From Phallus indusiatus (taxonomy: Eukaryota; Basidiomycota; Agaricomycetes; Phallales; Phallaceae), in contig JAQFWX010000081.1 in the NCBI GenBank assembly GCA_027605045.1, forward strand, positions 62,001 through 126,000: a DNA stretch of 64,000 nt, in the 5' to 3' direction. The notes beneath the pieces are model-generated. The model had not been told where the DNA came from, did not search any database, and saw nothing but the letters and a program-made list of their open reading frames with translations. A program made the translations under genes and the position numbers. Numbering within the stretch: the stretch's first letter is position 1; each line of letters starts with the position of its first letter. Below are positions 58,046 to 64,000 of this stretch, in pieces.

Positions 58046-59473
58046 GTCTTCATCTAAAGGCAAAGCAATTGAAACACCTTATGAGCTCCCTTGGTGCGTG
58101 ACTATGCAAACATTAAGACCTTTCCTGATCTTAATTGTATCGCAGGGTTGAGAAATATCGACCTCTTCTTTTAGATGATGTCGTCGGAAACACTGAAACA
58201 ATCGACCGGCTGAAAGTTATAGCTCAGGATGGCAATTGTCCCCATATCATCATCTCCGTACGTTTTTGAGGTAGCACAAGACATAACTTCACTTTAATTA
58301 ATTATAAAGGGAATGCCAGGAATTGGAAAAACTACCAGTATACATTGTCTCGCCCATCAGCTATTAGGGGACGCGTATAAAGAAGGGGTCTTAGAACTGA
58401 ACGCCTCCGACGAAAGGTGTGTAGTTTTTACCATACGTATATTGCGCGCATCTAATGCTTTTGGTAGAGGCATAGACGTCGTCCGAAACAAGATTAAGGT
58501 TTTTTCCCAAAAGAAGGTTACGCTTCCACCTGGACGGCACAAAATAATAATTCTCGATGAAGCCGATAGGTATTGTACAACAACCCGTCGATCTCCCCGA
58601 ACTAGTGTCTAATCTTTGACTTCTCAGCATGACAGCAGGAGCACAGCAGGCACTTCGACGGACAATGGAAATCTTCTCTAATACAACACGATTTGCTTTA
58701 GCTTGCAATATGTCTAACAAGATAATTGAACCGATACAGAGCCGTTGCGCTATCCTGCGATATGCTAAGCTAAAAGACTCAGAAATTTTGAAGCGGCTCT
58801 TAGAAATATGCACCGCCGAAAAGGTATGAAAACACAACCTAGCACTTTTTTATCTATCATGACCTGATGTGTAGGTCGAATACAACGAGGACGGCTTGAC
58901 GGCCTTGATATTTACCGCCGAAGGAGATATGCGTCAGGCTATCAACAATCTCCAATCAACATATTCCGGATTCGGTTTTGTCAACAGCGAAAACGTCTTC
59001 AAAGTCTGCGATCAACCACATCCTTTAGTCGCTCAAACCATTTTCAGAGCATGCCAGAAAGGCGATATCGACGCAGCTATGGAAAAGCTAGATGATCTTT
59101 GGTCTCAAGGCTACAGTGCGATAGACATAGTAGTGACCATGTTCCGAGTTGTTAAAACATTCGACGAGTAAGCCAATCATTACCTCTTTTATTTCTCACG
59201 ATATTTATACACCCTCAAAGACTACCGGAATACATGAAACTGGAGTTTATCAAGGTACGTTAGGTCGGTAGAATACTAGGTTGATCCTGACTAACGCTCT
59301 TGCAGGAGATCGGATGGACGCACATGCGGATACTAGAAGGTGTGGGTACGTTAGTTCAGCTTGGCGGTTTGGTTGCTCGACTTTGTAAATTGGTAGGTTC
59401 TAATGTACCAATTTGGATAACTTGCGTTAACCACCCATCGCAGAACATGAAACCACAATTGTTTCAATTGTAG
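58044..59473 (+). CDS. RFC4: Replication factor C small subunit (yeast Rfc4 / human RFC2 type)
   Basis: An ATPase subunit of the clamp loader that puts PCNA on DNA. Nine exons (58044-58093, 58146-58257, 58310-58416, 58468-58569, 58628-58823, 58875-59167, 59221-59254, 59306-59392, 59444-59473) join to 336 residues. Diagnostic: [20 protein letters not shown], Walker [10 protein letters not shown], Walker B IIILDEAD, sensor and RFC boxes [31 protein letters not shown]. The shape of RFC box VIII and the ISGMPG sequence suit the Rfc4 rather than Rfc2 or Rfc3 subfamily. Very short intergenic space on the left: the two start codons overlap. Confidence 0.93.
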
Positions 59474-59578
59474 TTATACTATACATTGATAATAAACGCT
59501 ATATTAACGAATATCGAGGCCAACAAGTGAATATAGAAAATAGGGTATCCTTCAAAAGACAGCGGGCTATGACCGTTC

Positions 59579-60285
59579 TCAATCTGCAGTGTCCTCGCTC
59601 TCTGCATTTACGCGTAAAACCTTTACCCACTCGCGATAGTTGAAATTTCCTTCACGATCCGTGAAAGATCCTTTGAATAAAAGATCAATCTATTTCGGAT
59701 GACTTTTAGAACAGTGTCACCAGCGGGTTACGTGGACATACCTCAGCTTGATCCATTCGTTCTCCAACTTCGCTTAGCCACCGTCGCACATCATCGCATT
59801 TGACAAAACCCGAGTCATTTTCATCGAAAGATTCAAAGGCCTCGATAAGCTCCGCTTCGGTATCGAATTCGAAAAGGTGCTCCCCCATCATCGTCAAAAA
59901 CATGGTAAAATTCACGCCTCGTACAGGGTAATCATCCAAATCATTTGTAGTTCCTCGTTTGTGTGATCCCGGTCTATCGTTCAATAGTTCTTCAAATAGT
60001 TTTTTGGATGGTTGCAGGCCTAAAAACCCAGAGGAGAATGATTCTCGGCTTCCAACAAGGTTCAATTACGAACGAACCTAAACTAGCAAATATTCCCTTC
60101 AGATCCTGCTCACTAACTATCCCATCTCCGTCTTGGTCTATTAATGAGAAAGCTTCTTTGAATTGCTGAATTTGGGGTGTTTGGAAAAGTGCAAATACGC
60201 CGGATGGTTCACGTCGCGCTCGCGATCTTTGCTTTAGTTTCGACGGAGTAGACGTAGGTGTAAGATGATCAGGATAATTGGGCAT
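59579..60285 (-). CDS. Myosin regulatory light chain, EF-hand protein
   Basis: Starts at 60285 with a basic Ser/Arg-rich N-terminus (QRSRARREPSG) that in regulatory light chains carries the phosphorylation site. EF-hand 1 is canonical (DQDGDGIVSEQD). A second pair includes DENDSGFVKCDD (EF-hand 3, no clear calcium consensus) and ends DREGNFNYREWVKVLRVN. Binds the neck of a myosin-II heavy chain in the cytokinetic ring. Several short introns; the stop is at 59579-59581. The overall arrangement fits Rlc1/MLC2 better than calmodulin. Confidence 0.8.
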
Positions 60286-60457
60286 TGTGGATATATACGT
60301 GACAATGAAAAGTAAATCAATTTGATTGAATAACAACCTTATGAGGGAGGCGTTGGAAACAAAGTAAGGATCAAGTTACTAGGGAGCATTAAATTCACGT
60401 GATCTGCAATCACGTCACTGTCACATTATACATGTCACGTTATCGTTCTGTTATCTT

Positions 60458-63103
60458 TCAGGAGAGAAGCCATTGCTTAAGGAAAGAAACTCTGGCTGCT
60501 TGCCAATAATCTATAACCGACTTCTGCTTGAAAACTGAGGAAAATAATTATTAGAGACGTGTCGACCGGCTAACAAGGTAAGGCATACCATGTCCTTCCT
60601 TCTCTGCAATAACAACCCCGGAATAAAAAAACACACCGGACTTCTTTACCATCTCCCACATATGTATTGCTTCTTCGACGGGCACACGCGTGTCATTTTC
60701 TCCATGACCGGTCAACAAAGGAATCAATATTTTGTCCGCGTGATTAAGTGGGGATATTTTTTTCAAAAACTCGGCAATGACAGGGTCAGTTTCATCTCCA
60801 TATTCTTTTCGACGATTAGCTTGACGGAACTTGGCGGTATTCTTGAGAAATGCGTTCCAATCTCCAATCGGGCATGTCGCAACTCCGCATCGTAACTGGG
60901 GAGAGAAGTGAACGAGACATGCCTATCAAAAAAAAAACAATCAGCAAAGCTACATATTTTGGTCTCATGATCGGTTTAGTTCAGTACATAAACCATATAA
61001 CCCCCATCTGGTAAATACTTCGTGATTTTTTTCAAAATAGCAATCAGTAAAGCTTACAGGAACCGCCCATAACGGCAATCCTATCAGTTATTATTTCATT
61101 CGCCATGTTCTTCTTGATATAGTCCAAGAGGGATCCAATGTCCCTGGCAACAGACTTTTGTTAATATCATCAAGGGATTATTGACATGAATGAGTCCTAC
61201 TTTACTGAATCTTCTCTTTTCTCTACATCATCAAGAGCCATGTATCTTTTACCGTATCCTGAACTACCTCGAACGTTAGGGTACATCACGGCGCAGTTTA
61301 GCTCGTTCAAAAGGTATCCATCAATGGGCCTTGGCAAATTAAAATGAATGATGCCTCATGTGACTGGAACAAGGGCTTACGTTCTGTTTAAAGCTGTGGC
61401 TTGAGAAGCAGGTCCGCCGTGAATATTGATCACCAGGGGGACGGCCTTCCGACGCCCTTCTGGATGATAGTATATGACAGGCACTTCCAAATCGTCGAAA
61501 CTCTTGTAACGAAGTAATTGTGGAGATAGCGTTCTGTATTCAGGAACTTGTGCCTGTGCTTGAGAATATGGTGTAAGGGTGATTTCTGCAATTAACTTCC
61601 CGCCCTGGAATTGAGTATTTTTCAAAGCTTCTCTGACATCAAAGAAATATATGCTGCTGGCAATTTTTGAGTTGGCTAGGGGGATCATAACATTCCAAGG
61701 TTCTCCATTACTCGAGTTCGTTCTGAACGGCCCAGCAGAGCAAACTTCCTGATCGAATTTAAGCTCGATAACTTTGCCCTTGTGCTCCGTTACGAGCGGA
61801 TAGACAAAACTTGCGTCCCAGCCGTCCAAATTCCCAGTGAAATAAACATAAGCATCGGTAACCACCAGAGACTCTGTGTCCCAAGGAATGGCCTGGAGTG
61901 AGTTGAAAATCGGATCGGGAGTGGTGATGTGAGTCACAATGCGGGAGTTTATATCATAGATTACAAATGATTCAAAGTCTCCATATGCGTTTGTTATCAG
62001 ATAAAGAACCCATGGCTGAGTAGAATCCTTGGAGAACACGGCGTACGAAACTGCAATCTCCTCTTTAGGACTTGTTGCACCCGGGAGATCTACGTACGTG
62101 GGTGTACATTCTGCGTCAGTAATATTGACGATATAGAGGGGTCGATACGAAGCGCTTTTGCTCTGGGTCAAGGCAACAAACTGATCATCGATGGATATGG
62201 ATTTGATATTCCACCAAACCGGTTCACTCTTGCTGTTGTTTTCCTCGTCAATGACCGGAGTGATAAGTCGACCCCCTGAGACGCCAATTGAACTGGAATC
62301 AACAAGTCTGGTAACATATATCAAGGTGTCAACTCCGTTCTCTTTCGTGGAGGAGTAAACAAGAAGTCTTATTAGATAAAAGATGAGATAAACGAAGTGT
62401 AAGTCCAAAAGAAACCAGCGTACTTGTTGGAATCAGAAACGATCAATTGGGAATATCGAAAGGAATCATTTGTAAGTCGCTCAATGCGACACACGCCAGG
62501 GGAGTTGTCCAATTCAGTTTCCAAAGTTGGAATTGGTGTTTGGCCTTGGCAGTTTTCCCAAAGACGCCTTGGTCATAAGGATAAATAAACCCCAATCAGC
62601 GCTTAATTGTAAGGATCATTACCATAATTGCCACACTTCAGAACCGTCAAGATCCATTGCAAAGATAGCACCTCCCGGTCGCAGAACGCCATGCCAGTCA
62701 TCCGCGATGATTGGCGTAAAGAGCGTTATAGTTCTTCCTGTACCCAGGTTAAAATGCGTAATCCGCTCCAATTCATCATTGTTGTGACCAGGGTAAGGCA
62801 CCCTGTACAATTGTATCACCTGTTCAGTCGAAGGTCGATGAGCGATGTATACTCTGGCCGGACCAGTATTGCCTTCTTGTAGTTTTTCGAAACCACGGGC
62901 AAAGTAGCCTTGAATAAAAATCAAATCAAGTTCAGAAAAAATTGCATTAAGAATGCTCGGCGTCGCTTTCACTTACCTCTTGCAGCGTCTTGGTACTTCT
63001 TGAGACCTTCGCTAATGTCTACAGGAACAGGTGAAACATCCAGTGTTTTTATTTGGGCCGCTGGCTTTACATACGGAAGGTCAGGTAGAGACTTATCAGA
63101 CAT
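60458..63103 (-). CDS. S9 prolyl-oligopeptidase-family peptidase (acylaminoacyl/dipeptidyl peptidase-like)
   Basis: Starts at the ATG at 63103 (MSDKSLPDLPYVKPAAQ). A beta-propeller-like N-terminal half (RVYIAHRPSTEQVIQLYRVP, AGAIFAMDLDG-type repeats) is followed by an alpha/beta-hydrolase domain: VINIHGGPASQA, the nucleophile MGGSYGGYM (Ser in GGSYGG), the acid HGENDTRVP, and the His EKEGHGF. It ends at 60458 (WQAARVSFLKQWLLS). Multi-exon. No signal peptide at this start. Upstream the same frame stays open and codon-like for about 65 more residues without an ATG, so an additional 5' exon is possible. Confidence 0.85.
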
Positions 63104-63394
63104 GTTCAAGCAAGATTCGAAGATGTGAGAACAAACAGTGAATATAGTATTCACATGTTCATCAAGTCGTCCTCGTGAAGGTAGGACTGGGTCTGAAGTG
63201 AGAAGCGCGCACTGCTCATCACTGAAATTAATTCCGGCTGTTCTCTCGGCATACGTGATATTCTATTCTTAGACTAATGTTATCGCCCAGTGATTAGTAA
63301 ATTACATTACTACGACATTGTTATTATAACAAAAGCAGACATTCGAGGACATAAACATAATTAGTAGCTCTTGAATTTTTTGATTGTTTGGGCA
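63104..63394. other. Intergenic or possible extra 5' exon of the S9 gene
   Basis: On the minus strand, 63300-63104 reads without stop in the S9 frame (ITYAERTAGINFSDEQCALL) but begins with no ATG. It could be 5' coding sequence with an upstream start exon. Confidence 0.3.
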
Positions 63395-64000
63395 TCATTC
63401 ATCACCTAATCCGGACCACCTGAATGGTCGATAACCTCGGCCTTCTGGGAGCTCTGGGCGCAATTTCTCCAATGTCCACCACTGCTGCACTGCTCCGGCG
63501 ACCATTTCGTGCAGCGATACGTTCTCCCGCAGTGTCTTAACGTAATTGTGAACCGCTTCATAGCTGCATCCATAGAGATCCATGACAGCTCCAATTGCCA
63601 TGCTCGCACTCCAGTTGTCCCCTCGCTCGGAATGTATTAAGACTTTGTGGTTGAAATTTGATGCCAGAGCTTTCCGAAGGTAAGATACGCCTTTGTCAAT
63701 AATTCCTACGAGGGGTACGTCGTAAAGTGTCCCCACAGGAGGAACCGGTAGAACAGCGTGTTCAATACACGGCATTCTGGGACAAGCTTTGTCATGATAA
63801 TTATCCTGACCGATACACAGAATGTGGGTGATCCCCAATCCAATCAATTCCCCTTTGTCTGTACCGCTATATTCGTCTGCCAGATACAGCCTCCGAGGTA
63901 TAATCTCTATGACTTGTGGGGGGAAGGGTTCTCCGTTTGGAGTAATGGATGTACTGGACACAAACCGTTCCAGGCGTGCTTCACTGAGATTGGGAGGTAT
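63395..64000 (-). CDS. Second pseudophosphatase, partial, runs off the right edge
   Basis: The open frame on the minus strand continues past 63961 to the end of the window, so the N-terminus is missing; the visible part is about 200 residues. It parallels the protein at 14765: IEIIPRRLYLADEYSGTD, GLGITHILCIGQD, LIHSERGDNWSASMAIGAVM. The P-loop reads HSERGDNW where an active dual-specificity phosphatase has HCxxGxxR, so Cys is Ser and Arg is Trp. Predicted to bind rather than dephosphorylate. Confidence 0.75.
   Translation of the reverse strand: MPPNLSEARLERFVSSTSITPNGEPFPPQVIEIIPRRLYLADEYSGTDKGELIGLGITHILCIGQDNYHDKACPRMPCIEHAVLPVPPVGTLYDVPLVGIIDKGVSYLRKALASNFNHKVLIHSERGDNWSASMAIGAVMDLYGCSYEAVHNYVKTLRENVSLHEMVAGAVQQWWTLEKLRPELPEGRGYRPFRWSGLGDE

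Noticed and set aside
1..64000. CRISPR arrays, bacterial operons, ribosome binding sites
   Set aside because: Spliced eukaryotic genes throughout; no regularly spaced direct repeats.

Overview
The window is nuclear DNA from a filamentous fungus, almost certainly a mushroom-forming basidiomycete (Agaricomycetes). The reasons are densely split genes with many 45-100 bp GT-AG introns (a few GC-AG), exons as short as 8-10 nt, a CYP63-like P450, a basidiomycete-type amino-acid decarboxylase of the phosphatidylserine-decarboxylase fold (PsiD-like), a FAR1-like zinc protein and catalytically dead phosphatase-fold proteins. All gene models were spliced by hand from the sequence.

Layout. 1-5.7 kb is gene-poor and holds one small frameshifted gene (copy A of an unrecognised family) and the remains of a probable DUF6533-type membrane protein. 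5.7-22.98 kb is ordinary gene space: P450 (-), large two-RRM protein (+), pseudophosphatase (-), orphan Cdc24-type PH protein (-), SRPBCC protein (-), PsiD-like decarboxylase with an in-frame stop (-), TPR-CCCH protein (-). 23.4-36.8 kb is an accessory island: five more copies (B-F) of the copy-A family, a 1.56 kb TA-flanked transposon inside copy B, a decayed fragment of the nearby CCCH gene, a 125 bp tandem duplication, and a 604 bp, more than 99% identical inverted repeat bracketing copies D, E and F. 38.3-51.4 kb holds a GMC oxidoreductase with a 1-nt lesion (-), a DUR3 urea transporter (-), a secreted PLC-like phosphodiesterase (+), a FAR1-like zinc protein (-) and a sedolisin protease (-). 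53-64 kb is conserved housekeeping: UTP11, LSB5-like, mitochondrial seryl-tRNA synthetase, RFC4, myosin regulatory light chain, an S9 peptidase, and a second pseudophosphatase that runs off the right edge.

The main novelty candidate is the small-protein family: about 127 residues, no signal peptide, an N-terminal helical segment (TRxxLLxLYPE...ISDxELxxIN) followed by a predicted beta-rich domain (GYRPxxIPxF...ITL...YIS). Its copies share a TATA-box promoter and an intron placed directly before the ATG. Two copies are intact (D, F); the others are broken by frameshift, transposon or decay. I could not assign the family to any known domain. DUR3 carries an inverted pair of GATAAG sites upstream, suggesting nitrogen control; the secreted protease, urea importer and PLC-like enzyme fit nutrient scavenging, but I see no clear biosynthetic cluster.
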